This document shows positions 1-8,861 of a stretch of DNA of 64,000 nt, in pieces. The DNA is from Saccharomonospora azurea NA-128. Its GTDB lineage: Bacteria > Actinomycetota > Actinomycetes > Mycobacteriales > Pseudonocardiaceae. The notes under the pieces were generated by a model, which saw only the letters and a list, made by a program, of their open reading frames with translations, did not search any database and had not been told where the DNA came from. The DNA lies in assembly GCF_000231055.2 (NCBI RefSeq), contig NZ_CM001466.1, forward strand, positions 103,003-167,002. Direction: 5' to 3'. How positions within the stretch are numbered: position 1 is the first letter of the stretch; each line of letters starts with the position of its first letter. A program made the translations under genes and the position numbers.

Positions 1-406
1 TGAACGCGGACACGGTGTGGTCGGCGGCCCGCCCCCGGCGCAGCGCACTCCACGTGCCGAGCAGCAACCCGGCGGCGGTGCTCAGCACGGCGGCCACGAC
101 GAGCAGGAGGCCCGAGGCGGGGATGCGGTCGGCGAGCAGCTCGTTGACCGAGCCCTGGGTGGCCGTCGAGGTGCCCAGATCACCCGTCAGCACGCCGCCG
201 AGCCAGTCGAGGTAGCGCTGCCACACGGGTTGGTCGAGTCCGAGTTGCTGGTGCAGGGCGGCGATCCGCTCGGGCGTGGCCTGCTGGCCGAGGATGGCGC
301 GGGCCGGATCACCGGGCAGCAGCAGGGTCGCCACGAACACCAGCAGTGTCACCAGCCAGAGCACCACGACGCTGGCGAGCAGCCGGCGCAGGATCAATCG
401 AGTCAC
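1..406 (-). CDS. Peptide-type ABC transporter permease, DppB family (partial)
   Basis: Inner-membrane permease of a dipeptide/oligopeptide-family ABC importer; the C-terminal part lies beyond the left edge. The visible N-terminus has a hydrophobic first helix after MTRLILRR, then the family pattern LPGDPA and a QLGLDQPVWQRYLDWLGG-like segment. The start is GTG at 406-404, preceded by a GAGGAGGC ribosome-binding site. Only 10 bases separate it from the stop of the binding-protein gene upstream, so the two are co-transcribed. Position behind the carnitine genes suggests the importer brings in carnitine or a related quaternary amine rather than peptides; that is inference. Confidence 0.9.
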   Translation of the reverse strand, partial: MTRLILRRLLASVVVLWLVTLLVFVATLLLPGDPARAILGQQATPERIAALHQQLGLDQPVWQRYLDWLGGVLTGDLGTSTATQGSVNELLADRIPASGLLLVVAAVLSTAAGLLLGTWSALRRGRAADHTVSAF

Positions 407-416
407 ACGGGCCTCC

Positions 417-1967
417 TCAGCCGAGCCAGACGTCGCCGAACGAGTAACCGGACAGCGGCAGGCCCGTGCGGTCGGGGACGAGTCCCGCGACGTACACCTG
501 GTAGGCGTCGACCTGGTTGACGAACCCCCACACGATGTTGCCGCCGCGTTCGTACTCGATGCGCTGCGCCGCGTGGATCAGGTCCGTGCGTTCCTCCTCG
601 TCGAGCGTGCGGCGAGCCCGGTCGACGAGGCCGCGGAACTCGGCGTCGTCCCAGTGGGTCTCGTTGTACGGAGCGTCGGGCAGCGCGCCGGAGGCCACCT
701 GGGGCAGGTAGTTGCGGGTGTACCAGAACGACTGGGCGAAGTCCCAGCTCAGGTAGTTCTCCCCGAAGAAGGTCGTCGTGTCCAACCGTCGCAATCGGAC
801 GGTGACCCCGGCGGCCTTGGCCTGTTGCTGGAAGACCTGCGCGGCTTCCACCGCTCCGGCCTGGATCGGCGCGGTCACCAGTTCGACCTCCAGCGCCGGA
901 TGTCCGGCCTCGCGCAGCAGTTCCCGTGCCTTCGCGATGTCCTGCCGCCGTTGTGGCAGGTGGGAGGCGTAGCCGGGGTCGAACGGCGCGTACAGGTCGT
1001 TGCCGATGCGGCCCTGACCACTGAGGACCTGGTTGACCATCTGTTCGCGGTCGACGATCAGTCGCAGTGCCTGACGCACCCGCACGTCGTCGAACGGAGG
1101 GCGGTCCACCCGCATGGTGAACGGGAGCCAGGTGCCCGTCTCGGAGCTGAGGATCCGCAGGCGCTCGTCGCTGCGCAGGACGTCCACCAACGCCATCGGC
1201 ACCTGGTCGATGGCGTCCACCTGCGACGACAGCAGCGCGTTGATGCGGGCGTCGTCCTCCCCGAAGTTGATGAGGACGAGTTCGTCGAGGTACGGCCTGC
1301 CCGGGCGCCAGTAGTGCTCGTTGCGCACGAACACGCTCTGCAGTCCTGGGGAGAACGACTGCACCCGGAACGGTCCCGTCCCCACCGGCCGGTCGAGCGA
1401 GAAGTCCTCGGGCACGATGCCGAGCGAGTACTGGGCCAGGTAGTCGTCGAACACGCTGCACGGCTCGGAGAGCCGGAACTCCACGGTGCGGTCGCCGGTG
1501 GGCACAACCTCGTCGAGCATCGTGAGGCTCGCGGCACCGCTCTTCGGGTCGTCGGGGTCCATGATCCGGCGGAACGTCGCGCGCACGTCGGCCGGGGTGA
1601 CGGGGCGGCCGTCGCAGAACCGGACGCCCTCGCGCACGGTCGCGGTCCACGTCGTCGCGTCGTCGGACGAGGTGAGCGACTCGGCGACCAGCATCTGGAG
1701 TTCGTACTCGTGGTCGCGGTACACCAGTGGCTCGTAGAGGTTGCGCACCCGTGCGATGTCGGGGTTGGTGGCGGGGATGTTCGGGTCGAGGTTGTCGGAG
1801 GCGCCACCGCCCGTGACTCCTACCCGCAGTCGTCCTCCGCGCCGGGGCGGTCCGGTGGGCTCGGTGGCGGCGCTCGACGCACCGCCGCACGCGGCGAGCA
1901 ACGGTGTCGCCGCGGTGGCCAGTGCGCCGAGCAGGAATGATCGTCTCTGTAAGGATGTGTCAAACAA
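417..1967 (-). CDS. ABC transporter substrate-binding lipoprotein, family 5 (DppA/OppA-like)
   Basis: Extracellular binding protein of an ABC importer, 516 residues, the usual length for SBP_bac_5. The N-terminus has twin arginines at residues 8-9 (RRSFLLG), a hydrophobic stretch and a lipobox ending LLAAC with the lipid-attachment Cys at 27, so it looks like a Tat-routed lipoprotein. The start chosen is TTG at 1967, the only start ahead of the signal peptide in this frame; a GGAAG sits about 12 bases upstream. It begins 39 bases after the thioesterase gene of the carnitine operon and leads into the DppB-type permease. The ligand cannot be read from sequence; carnitine or another betaine-like compound is a context guess. 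Confidence 0.9.
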   Translation of the reverse strand: MFDTSLQRRSFLLGALATAATPLLAACGGASSAATEPTGPPRRGGRLRVGVTGGGASDNLDPNIPATNPDIARVRNLYEPLVYRDHEYELQMLVAESLTSSDDATTWTATVREGVRFCDGRPVTPADVRATFRRIMDPDDPKSGAASLTMLDEVVPTGDRTVEFRLSEPCSVFDDYLAQYSLGIVPEDFSLDRPVGTGPFRVQSFSPGLQSVFVRNEHYWRPGRPYLDELVLINFGEDDARINALLSSQVDAIDQVPMALVDVLRSDERLRILSSETGTWLPFTMRVDRPPFDDVRVRQALRLIVDREQMVNQVLSGQGRIGNDLYAPFDPGYASHLPQRRQDIAKARELLREAGHPALEVELVTAPIQAGAVEAAQVFQQQAKAAGVTVRLRRLDTTTFFGENYLSWDFAQSFWYTRNYLPQVASGALPDAPYNETHWDDAEFRGLVDRARRTLDEEERTDLIHAAQRIEYERGGNIVWGFVNQVDAYQVYVAGLVPDRTGLPLSGYSFGDVWLG

Positions 1968-2006
1968 CGTCGAGGACTTCCGGTCGGGCGGGAGCGGCTT
2001 CCTTGT

Positions 2007-2450
2007 TCAGGAAATGCCACGCCCCGCATAGTCGGGAACGGGTCGCTGGTAGCGCCGCAGCCGCGCTGCCACGTCGTCCGGGAACGGCGCGGCGCGGGCG
2101 TGTGCGACGTGCAGAGCGAGCAGCTCCTCGGTGGCGACGAGCGTGTCGCCGACGGTCATCTCGTGACAGAACCGCAGTTTCTTGCCATCCACGGAGACGA
2201 CCTGGGTGGTCACGGTCAGCTCGCTGCGTGCGGCGACCTCACGGAGGTACCGCACGTGCGCCTCGACCGTGTAGAGGGAACAACCCGTCTCGGTGCGGTA
2301 GCGCTCGTCCATGCCGACCACCTCCATCAGGTGGTCGGTGGCGAAGCCGAACACCATGACGTAGAAGGGCTCGCTGAGGTGGCCGTTGTAGTCGATCCAC
2401 TCGTCACGGACGGTGTCGCGGTAGATGAGTGGCGCACTCGGCTCACTCAT
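2007..2450 (-). CDS. cdhB: Betainyl-CoA thioesterase (hotdog fold), carnitine catabolism
   Basis: A 147-residue 4HBT-type acyl-CoA thioesterase. It has the family start pattern DEWIDYNGHLSEPFY (residues 16-30) and a central VEAHVRYLREV strand. In Pseudomonas carnitine catabolism a thioesterase of this family hydrolyses betainyl-CoA to glycine betaine and CoA, the last step of the route. The assignment rests on its position: the ATG at 2450 overlaps the carnitine dehydrogenase stop by 8 bases, so it is the fourth gene of the same operon. As a lone sequence it could only be called an acyl-CoA thioesterase. Confidence 0.85.
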   Translation of the reverse strand: MSEPSAPLIYRDTVRDEWIDYNGHLSEPFYVMVFGFATDHLMEVVGMDERYRTETGCSLYTVEAHVRYLREVAARSELTVTTQVVSVDGKKLRFCHEMTVGDTLVATEELLALHVAHARAAPFPDDVAARLRRYQRPVPDYAGRGIS

Positions 2451-3411
2451 CGCCGCCGTCCTTCAACGCCCGCAGCGCGCGTTGCACAGCGATCACGCCG
2501 CGGTCGCGTTCGGACACCAGGTCGAGGAACGTCCGTCCGTCCGCTTCGGACTCACAACCGGCCACCATGTCGTCGCGCAACCGCGACGTCAGCTCCGGTG
2601 CGTCCAACCGGGTCCACGGTTCCTTCAACGCCGGTCCGAAGTGGTCGAGCATGTGCGCCATACCGCCCTCGCCACCGGCGAGGTGGAACGTCAGGCAGGG
2701 GCCCTGGACCGGCCAGCGCAGGCCCGGGCCGTCGGTGATCGCGGTGTCGATCTGCTCGGGCGTCGCCTCGCCGTTCGCCACCATGTGCAACGCCTCCCGC
2801 CAGAGCGCCTCCTGGAGCCGGTTGGCGATGAACCCGGGCAGCTCGCGGTCCATGGTGATGACCGACTTGCCGACGTGGCGGTAGAAGTCGCTCGCCCAGT
2901 CGACGGCCCAGCGCTCGGTGCGCTCACCACCGACGACCTCCACCAGCGGGATGAGGTACGGCGGGTTGAACGGATGCCCCACGACGAGCCGTTCCGGCGT
3001 CGCCGCGTCGACCTGCATGTCGGTCATGGCGAACCCCGAGGTCGACGACGCGATCACCACGCCCGGCGCGGTGACGGCGTCGATGTCGGCGAGCAGCCGC
3101 CGCTTCAGGTCGAGGGCTTCCGGGGCGCTCTCCTGCACGAAGCCGGCTCCGTCGACCGCCTCGGCGAGAGTCGGGACCACGGTGAGGTTGTCCGGCGAGG
3201 CGCCGTCGGCCAGCCCCAGCTCGGTCAGCGCGGGCCACGCCGCCTCCACCAGCCGGGACAGCCGCTCGGCGGCGCCGTCACCCGGATCCCACGCGCGGAC
3301 GGTGTAGCCGCGGGCGAGGAAATGCGCAGCCCAGCCGCCGCCGATGACCCCGGCACCGACGCACGCGACCGTCTCGACCTCCTGGGGCGACCACGTCGCG
3401 GCGCTCGTCAC
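2443..3411 (-). CDS. cdhA: L-carnitine 3-dehydrogenase
   Basis: NAD-dependent oxidation of L-carnitine to 3-dehydrocarnitine. The 322-residue protein is of the 3-hydroxyacyl-CoA dehydrogenase type, with Rossmann motif GAGVIGGG at 19-26 and [17 protein letters not shown] in the catalytic part. The C-terminal helical domain reads [17 protein letters not shown] followed by [11 protein letters not shown] and [10 protein letters not shown], patterns I associate with carnitine dehydrogenases. The start is GTG at 3411, whose GTGA overlaps the stop of the cleavage-enzyme gene, giving translational coupling. Length matches the short carnitine dehydrogenases, without the fused thioesterase domain found in some species; here the thioesterase is the next gene. 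Confidence 0.93.
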   Translation of the reverse strand: MTSAATWSPQEVETVACVGAGVIGGGWAAHFLARGYTVRAWDPGDGAAERLSRLVEAAWPALTELGLADGASPDNLTVVPTLAEAVDGAGFVQESAPEALDLKRRLLADIDAVTAPGVVIASSTSGFAMTDMQVDAATPERLVVGHPFNPPYLIPLVEVVGGERTERWAVDWASDFYRHVGKSVITMDRELPGFIANRLQEALWREALHMVANGEATPEQIDTAITDGPGLRWPVQGPCLTFHLAGGEGGMAHMLDHFGPALKEPWTRLDAPELTSRLRDDMVAGCESEADGRTFLDLVSERDRGVIAVQRALRALKDGGDE

Positions 3412-4295
3412 GCTGCTCCCTTCAGGCCGAGGATGCGCCGGGCCGTGTCGGGGCTCGCGACCGTCGCGCCGAGGTCCTCCACGATGCGCACCGCACGCTC
3501 CACCAGCTGCCCGTTGGTCGCCTTGACGCCCTTCGACAGGTAGAGGTTGTCCTCCAGACCCACCCGCACGTGGCCGCCGCGCAACACGGACTCGGCCACC
3601 CACGGCAGCTGGTTCCGTCCGATCGCGAACGAGGCCCACTGCGCCCCGGCGGGCAGCATGTCGACCATCACCTGGAGCAGCTGCGGGTTCGGGGGAGCGC
3701 CGTAGGGGATGCCCATGCAGAGCTGGAACAGCGGCGGCGCGTCGATCAGTCCTTCTTCGACGAGCTTGGTGGCGAACCAGAGGTTGCCGGTGTCGAAGAT
3801 CTCCAGTTCCGGCTTCACGCCGAGCTCCTGGACGCGCCGCGCGCCGACCCGCAGCATGTCCGGAGTCGACACGTAGAGCTGGTGGCCCTCGCCGAAGTTG
3901 AGCGAGCCGCAGTCGAGCGTGCAGATGTCGGGGAGCAGCTCCTCGACGTGCGGAAGTCGGTCCCGGGCGTTCACGAGGTCGGTGCCGTCGACGGGCTTGA
4001 GCGGGTCCTCGTCGTCGAGTACGAGGTCGCCGCCCATCCCCGCGGTGAGGTTGACGACGACGTCCACTCCGGACTCGCGGACGCGACGCACCACCTCGCG
4101 GTACAGGGCGACGTCGCGGGAGCCCTGTCCCGTCTCGACGTCGCGCACGTGGATGTGCACCACGGCCGCACCGGCGTTGGCGGCCTCGATCGCGGAGTCC
4201 GCGATCTGTTCCGGGGTCACGGGCACGTGTTCGCTCTTGCCTACCGTGTCACCGGCGCCGGTCAACGCGCAGGTGATGATCACTTCGTCGTTCAT
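3408..4295 (-). CDS. cdhC: 3-dehydrocarnitine cleavage enzyme, BKACE (DUF849) family
   Basis: Beta-keto acid cleavage enzyme, 295 residues. The family transfers the keto-acid moiety with acetyl-CoA; in carnitine breakdown it converts 3-dehydrocarnitine plus acetyl-CoA to betainyl-CoA plus acetoacetate. The zinc-site motif HIHVRD is at 47-52, followed by [12 protein letters not shown] and later [11 protein letters not shown] and [11 protein letters not shown], all hallmarks of the TIM-barrel family. Substrate choice within BKACE is broad and is assigned from the adjacent carnitine dehydrogenase and thioesterase. The ATG at 4295 overlaps the regulator stop as ATGA, so regulator and enzyme are translated from one message. 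Confidence 0.92.
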   Translation of the reverse strand: MNDEVIITCALTGAGDTVGKSEHVPVTPEQIADSAIEAANAGAAVVHIHVRDVETGQGSRDVALYREVVRRVRESGVDVVVNLTAGMGGDLVLDDEDPLKPVDGTDLVNARDRLPHVEELLPDICTLDCGSLNFGEGHQLYVSTPDMLRVGARRVQELGVKPELEIFDTGNLWFATKLVEEGLIDAPPLFQLCMGIPYGAPPNPQLLQVMVDMLPAGAQWASFAIGRNQLPWVAESVLRGGHVRVGLEDNLYLSKGVKATNGQLVERAVRIVEDLGATVASPDTARRILGLKGAA

Positions 4296-5155
4296 GGTCG
4301 CCCTTCGACGATGGTGCGTTCGATGAAGTCGTGGAGATGCGCTCGCATGTGGTCCACCGAGCAGCCTCGTTTCCCGGTCAGCACCTGGATGCCGAGTCCG
4401 TCGATGAGTGCACTCAGTCTGGTGGCGAGCTCGTCGGCGTCCTGCTTGCGGAACACTCCCTGTCTCTGTCCGGTTCGGATGGTCATCGAGATGGTCTGGT
4501 ACCAGCGGTCGTAGGCGTCGTTGTACAGCTCCCGGACCGCGGGGTTGAGCGTGCTCTCCGTCCACACCTGCAGCCACACCGACCACTCGTCGTGCAGCAC
4601 TCCGGGAGTCGGGAGCTGGAGCTCGACGAGCCGCACGAGCCGTTCCCGGGCGTCGGCGATGGCGTGCAGTTCGGCGACCTGCCGGTCGAACGCCAGCTTG
4701 ACGTTGCGCCTCAGTGCCTCCAGCAGGACGTCGTTCTTGCTCGGGAAGTAGTAGTGGATGGCCGCGTTGCTCGTGCCGAGTTCACGCGCGATGTCGGAGA
4801 TGCGTACCTGGTGATAGCCGCGGCGCGCGATGAGGCGCCACGCGGTCTCCAGGATGCGCCGACGTGCCTCCGACTGCGGTCCTTCCACGGGCGCGCTGCG
4901 TGATCGCGCCGTCGGAGCCGGAACGGCGGTGACGGTCGTGGCGTCGTCCCGGCCGTTGAGCAGCCAGTTCACCGTCACGCCCGAGTACTCGGCGATGCGA
5001 ACGAGTTCGTGCGGCGAGAACCGGCGGGTGCCACCCAGCGATTTGGACAGTTTGGACTCGTCCATGCCGATGGCGGCGGCGAACTCCCGTTGTGCGCCCG
5101 GACGTGCGTGAAGGAGACTTCGGACCCGTCGGCGTAGTTCGTCGCTCTCACTCAC
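4292..5155 (-). CDS. XRE-TetR fusion regulator of the carnitine operon
   Basis: A 287-residue protein with two DNA-binding domains in series. Residues about 5-67 form a Cro/C1-type helix-turn-helix ([21 protein letters not shown], then [11 protein letters not shown]). Residues about 98-143 form a TetR helix-turn-helix ([20 protein letters not shown]). The C-terminal ligand domain resembles the BetI-like TetR_C_6 type, which suits sensing of a quaternary amine such as carnitine. I chose GTG at 5155 because the XRE domain begins right after it and a promoter -10 lies just upstream. It is the first gene of the operon, overlapping the next by ATGA, so it is probably autoregulated. Pseudomonas uses an AraC-type regulator (CdhR) instead. 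Confidence 0.85.
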   Translation of the reverse strand: MSESDELRRRVRSLLHARPGAQREFAAAIGMDESKLSKSLGGTRRFSPHELVRIAEYSGVTVNWLLNGRDDATTVTAVPAPTARSRSAPVEGPQSEARRRILETAWRLIARRGYHQVRISDIARELGTSNAAIHYYFPSKNDVLLEALRRNVKLAFDRQVAELHAIADARERLVRLVELQLPTPGVLHDEWSVWLQVWTESTLNPAVRELYNDAYDRWYQTISMTIRTGQRQGVFRKQDADELATRLSALIDGLGIQVLTGKRGCSVDHMRAHLHDFIERTIVEGRP

Positions 5156-5163
5156 GCAGCCTG

Positions 5164-5192
5164 ACCGTAGTGTCGACTTGCGATTATCGCAA
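5164..5192 (-). promoter_or_regulatory. Candidate carnitine operon promoter with 15-bp palindromic operator
   Basis: On the minus strand TTGCGA (5192-5187), a 17-base spacer and TACGGT (5169-5164) form a sigma70-like promoter. The perfect palindrome TTGCGATTATCGCAA (5178-5192) covers the -35 element, as expected for a repressor operator. A TSS 6-7 bases after the -10 would fall 1-3 bases before the GTG at 5155, giving a nearly leaderless transcript. A half-site-like TTTGCGAAA lies at about 5235-5243. Functional assignment is inference. Confidence 0.5.
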
Positions 5193-5313
5193 CCACCTGT
5201 TCTTTGTGAGCTAAATTTCCCTGGCACACAAGCATTTTGCGAAAGCAGTGGTCGGTTGGTCAGTCAGTGCGCACGAGCACTGACATGGAAAGGCGGTCTG
5301 GCAGGCTTACCGC

Positions 5314-6561
5314 ATGAGACGGTCGGCCTTCGGATGGTTCACCCGGCGCGAGACCTACCGCAGGTGGACGTACTTCATCCTCGGCGGCGCGTTGGCCGCG
5401 CCGTTCGTGCTGTTCGGGGCGGTGTTCGTGCCCTCGGTCGTGCCGCTGGCCGCGACTCTGCCCACAGCGGTACTGATCGGCGGCGGCGTGGCGTTGCTGG
5501 CGCTCGTTCTGGTCGCGTTCCTGCCCGCCGTGCGCGTGCTGGAGGGCGCGGCCGTGCGGGAACTGCTCGACGATCCGGTGCCGGATGCGGAGTTCGGTGC
5601 CACCGATCGCTGGTCGGTGCGCGTGCGTTCCATGGTGATGTTCGCCGCACACGTCTTCGCCGGTGCACTGCTGAGCCTGCTGAGCCTCGCGCTGCCGGTC
5701 CTGGTCGCGATCACGCTTCCGGCGCCGTTCACCGGACGGCTCGCCCTGGGGACTCCTGAGCCCGTCGTCGTGCCCCGGGGCTGGGCCGGGGCGTGGTTGC
5801 CGTTATCGGCCGTGCTGGCGACGTTGGCGCTGGTGCCCGCCGTGGTGGTGGCCGGTGCGGCGTTCCGCCGGTTGGCGCGCTCGCTGGTGGGCCCGAGCGT
5901 CGCCGATCGGATCGCGCGGCTGGAGCGACGCACGGAGCGGTTGCTCGAACGCACCCGGCTCGCGCGCGAACTGCACGACTCGGTGGGCCACGCGCTCAGC
6001 ATCGTGTCGATCCAGGCGGGTGCCGCCAGGCGGCTGCTGCGCCGCGACCCCGAGGCCTCCGAGCACGCACTCGGCGCGGTCGAGGCGGCCGCCCGGGCCG
6101 CGCTCGACGATCTGGACCACGTGCTCGGACTGTTGCGCGAGGACGACGAGGCCGGGGCGCGGACCCCTCAGGCCGACCTGGCGGATCTGCCCGCGTTGCT
6201 CTCCGCGACGAGGTTGGCGGGAGTCGCGGTCGACGCCGACGTGCGCGGCGACGTGGAGGCGGTCGCGCCGGTGGTGTCGCGGGAGGCGTACCGGATCGTG
6301 CAGGAATGTCTCACCAACGCCGTGCGCCACGCCGGTAAGGTGCCCGTGACCGTGCGGGTCGAGGTCACCGGGCCGACCATCGGGATCACCGTGCGCAACC
6401 GGATCGCGGAGAGCGGGCGTGCGCACCGGGACGGCGGAGGCCGGGGACTGCGGGGTATGCGGGAGCGTGTCGACGTCCTCGGGGGAACGTTCGCCGCTGG
6501 TCCCGACGGAGCTGACTGGGTGGTCGACGTGCGACTGCCCACGGGAAGGACGGCGTCGTGA
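5314..6561 (+). CDS. Sensor histidine kinase, NarL/DesK type (HisKA_3)
   Basis: Membrane histidine kinase of 415 residues paired with the next gene. The first ~185 residues hold four likely membrane helices. Then comes a coiled stretch (ARLERRTERLLERTRLARELHDSV in part) containing the phosphoacceptor His in ELHDSVGHALS, and an HATPase domain with NAVRHAG (N-box) and a glycine-rich GRGLRGMRERV. The signal is not identifiable. The start is ATG at 5314 with GGCAGG upstream. The stop overlaps the response-regulator start as GTGA, so the pair is coupled. It diverges from the carnitine operon, with about 85 bp upstream intergenic. Confidence 0.95.
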   Translation: MRRSAFGWFTRRETYRRWTYFILGGALAAPFVLFGAVFVPSVVPLAATLPTAVLIGGGVALLALVLVAFLPAVRVLEGAAVRELLDDPVPDAEFGATDRWSVRVRSMVMFAAHVFAGALLSLLSLALPVLVAITLPAPFTGRLALGTPEPVVVPRGWAGAWLPLSAVLATLALVPAVVVAGAAFRRLARSLVGPSVADRIARLERRTERLLERTRLARELHDSVGHALSIVSIQAGAARRLLRRDPEASEHALGAVEAAARAALDDLDHVLGLLREDDEAGARTPQADLADLPALLSATRLAGVAVDADVRGDVEAVAPVVSREAYRIVQECLTNAVRHAGKVPVTVRVEVTGPTIGITVRNRIAESGRAHRDGGGRGLRGMRERVDVLGGTFAAGPDGADWVVDVRLPTGRTAS

Positions 6562-7220
6562 CGCGGCGGATCGGGGTCGTACTCGTGGACGACGAGCCCC
6601 TCATCAGGACGGGGCTGCGGGCCATTCTGGAGTCGGAGGACGACCTGGAGGTCCGGGGCGAGGCCGGCGACGGTGCCGAGGTGGCCGACGTGGTGCGCCG
6701 GGTCCGGCCCGACGTCGTGCTGATGGACGTGCGCATGCCGTCCGTCGACGGCATCGCGGCGACCGAACACGTGCTGTCGGCGCTGCCGGATCCGCCGAAG
6801 ATCATCGTGGTGACCACGTTCGACAACGACGACTACGTCTACGCGGCGTTGCGCGCCGGGGCCAGCGGGTTCGTGCTCAAGCGGGCACGTCCCGAGGAAC
6901 TGGTCGCGGCCGTCCGCACCGTCTGCGCCGGCGACTCGTTGCTGTACCCGTCGGCGCTGCGGCGCATGGCCGCACGACACCCCGCCACCGGGTCGCGGTT
7001 GCGCGACGCGGGTCTCACCGAACGCGAGCAGCAGGTCCTGCGACTCATGGCCGCGGGGCAGTCCAATGCGGAGATCGCGGGCACGCTGTTCCTCGGCGTC
7101 GAGACCGTCAAGACCTACGTCGGCAACGTGCTGGCCAAGACCGGTGCCCGGGACCGCACGCAAGCGGTGATCGCCGCCTTCGAGTCGGGCTTCGTCTCGC
7201 CGGGGGGAGACCGGGTGTGA
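6558..7220 (+). CDS. Response regulator, NarL/FixJ family
   Basis: Transcription factor of 220 residues. The receiver domain (1-120) has acidic residues VDDEP at 10-13 and phosphoacceptor Asp57 in LMDVRMP. The C-terminal LuxR-type HTH reads LTEREQQVLRLMAAGQSNAEIA and VKTYVGNVLAKTG. The start is GTG at 6558, overlapping the kinase stop. It is the partner of the upstream DesK-type kinase; no target operon is evident in the window. Confidence 0.95.
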   Translation: MTRRIGVVLVDDEPLIRTGLRAILESEDDLEVRGEAGDGAEVADVVRRVRPDVVLMDVRMPSVDGIAATEHVLSALPDPPKIIVVTTFDNDDYVYAALRAGASGFVLKRARPEELVAAVRTVCAGDSLLYPSALRRMAARHPATGSRLRDAGLTEREQQVLRLMAAGQSNAEIAGTLFLGVETVKTYVGNVLAKTGARDRTQAVIAAFESGFVSPGGDRV

Positions 7221-7272
7221 CCGCTCGACGAGATCCGGCCTGATCGCGACACCTCTCACGTACCGTGTGGGC

Positions 7273-8847
7273 ATGGTGAGCGAGGTGAACAGTCCCGATC
7301 CCCGCGCCAGGCGGCGGGACGAGGCAGCGGAGACCGGTGGTTTCGCGGAGTTGTCCTCCAGCCCGTATCGCGCCGACCGTGACCGGTTGGTGGCCTCGCC
7401 GTTCTTCGCCCGGCTGGCCGGGGTGACGCAGGTGGTCAGCGCGGGCGGATCCGCCCTGCTGCACAACCGCCTGACCCACAGCCTCAAGGTCGCCCAAGTG
7501 GCCCGGGCGATCGCCGAACGCATCTCCACGGCCGAGGACTCCGCCGCGCTCGTCGCCAAGCTCGGCGGCTGCGAGCCGGACGTCGCGGAAGCCGCCGCAC
7601 TCGGGCACGACCTCGGGCACCCGCCGTTCGGCCACCTCGGAGAGCAGGTGCTCGACCGCATCGCCCGCCACCGCTACGGCCTGGCCGACGGGTTCGAGGG
7701 CAACGCCCAGACGTTCCGGATCGTCACGACGACCGAGGTGGGCGGGCCGGTACCGCGCGGCCTCAACCTGACCGCCGCCACTCGGGCCTCGCTGCTCAAG
7801 TACCCGTGGGCTCGCCTGCACCGCCCGCAGCCGCATCCGTCCGAGCTGTCCGTGCCCCCACGCGGTGCGGGCGAACCGCCTCAGGCGCCCGGTTCGGGAT
7901 CGGCGAAGTTCTCCGCGTACTCCACCGAACTGGCCGAGCTGGACGCCTGCCGGGCCCCGTTCGCGGACAAGATCGAGTACTGGCAGCAGACGGTGGAGGC
8001 GTCGGTCATGGACCTCGCCGACGACATCGCCTACGCCATCCACGATCTGCAGGACTTCCACCGCATCGGCGTCCTGCAACACGCGGAGGTGGCGACGGAG
8101 CTGGGCCACTGGCTCACCCGCCGGGCCGAACTCGCCGCGCTGCCCGAGGCCGAACTGGCCGAGACGCACCGGAGGCCGGGCCGGTCGCTGGAACGACTGC
8201 GGCGCCACCTGCAGGCGAAGGACTCCTGGATCACCCACGCGGACGCGTTCGCCGAGGCGGTCACCCGGGTGCGGCAGCAGCTCGTGGACGGGCTGCTGGG
8301 CATTCCCTTCGACGGCTCGGTGGAGGCCGAGCAGGCGACCGCCCGGTTCTCGGCCGGCTGGACCGCGCGTCTGGTGGCCGGTGTGGTCGTCACGCCGTCC
8401 CCCTCGCCACGCACGGGACACGTGACGCTCGGCCCGGCGCAGTGGCACGAGGTGCAGGTCCTGAAGTTCGTGCACAAGCGCTTCGTGCTGCAGCGCCCGG
8501 ACCTCGCGCTGCACCAGCGCGGGCAGGCGAGCCTCATCGTCACGCTCGTCGACGCGCTGGACGCGTGGTTGACCGACCGCGAGGAGGTGTCCCGGCTGCC
8601 GCGCAGGCTGCACGACCTCGTCGAACTCGCGCAGGCCGAGTACGCCGACCTCGCCGACCACGCCCCGGAACTGCTGGTCGGCGCCACGGGCGAGCCGGTG
8701 CAGGGCGCCGACGCCGTCCGAGCGCTGGCCCGGGGCAGGGCGGTGATCGATTTCGTGTCGTCGCTCACGGACCAGCAGGCCGCGGCCATGCTCGACGCGA
8801 TCTCCGGCCGCTCGGCACAGCCGTGGTCGGAGCCGTCGGTGCTCTGA
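7273..8847 (+). CDS. dgt: Deoxyguanosinetriphosphate triphosphohydrolase (dGTPase), HD family
   Basis: Cytoplasmic enzyme cleaving dGTP (and often other dNTPs) to deoxynucleoside and triphosphate. It is 524 residues from ATG 7273. Motifs include RLAGVTQV near the N-terminus, HNRLTHSLKVAQVAR, and the HD metal site LGHDLGHPPFGHLGEQ, then EGNAQTFRI and GLNLT, all standard for the family. A second helical pair MDLADDIAYAIHDLQDF carries the remaining metal/phosphate residues. Alternative starts are GTG at 7267 or 7276; no clear SD distinguishes them. In many actinobacteria this gene sits near dnaG; primase is not in this window. Confidence 0.95.
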   Translation: MVSEVNSPDPRARRRDEAAETGGFAELSSSPYRADRDRLVASPFFARLAGVTQVVSAGGSALLHNRLTHSLKVAQVARAIAERISTAEDSAALVAKLGGCEPDVAEAAALGHDLGHPPFGHLGEQVLDRIARHRYGLADGFEGNAQTFRIVTTTEVGGPVPRGLNLTAATRASLLKYPWARLHRPQPHPSELSVPPRGAGEPPQAPGSGSAKFSAYSTELAELDACRAPFADKIEYWQQTVEASVMDLADDIAYAIHDLQDFHRIGVLQHAEVATELGHWLTRRAELAALPEAELAETHRRPGRSLERLRRHLQAKDSWITHADAFAEAVTRVRQQLVDGLLGIPFDGSVEAEQATARFSAGWTARLVAGVVVTPSPSPRTGHVTLGPAQWHEVQVLKFVHKRFVLQRPDLALHQRGQASLIVTLVDALDAWLTDREEVSRLPRRLHDLVELAQAEYADLADHAPELLVGATGEPVQGADAVRALARGRAVIDFVSSLTDQQAAAMLDAISGRSAQPWSEPSVL

Positions 8848-8861
8848 GTCCACCGTCCGCG

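Noticed and set aside
276-1940. A 554-codon plus-strand frame opposite the peptide-binding lipoprotein
   Set aside because: No recognisable domain; the opposite strand gives a full binding protein with signal peptide.
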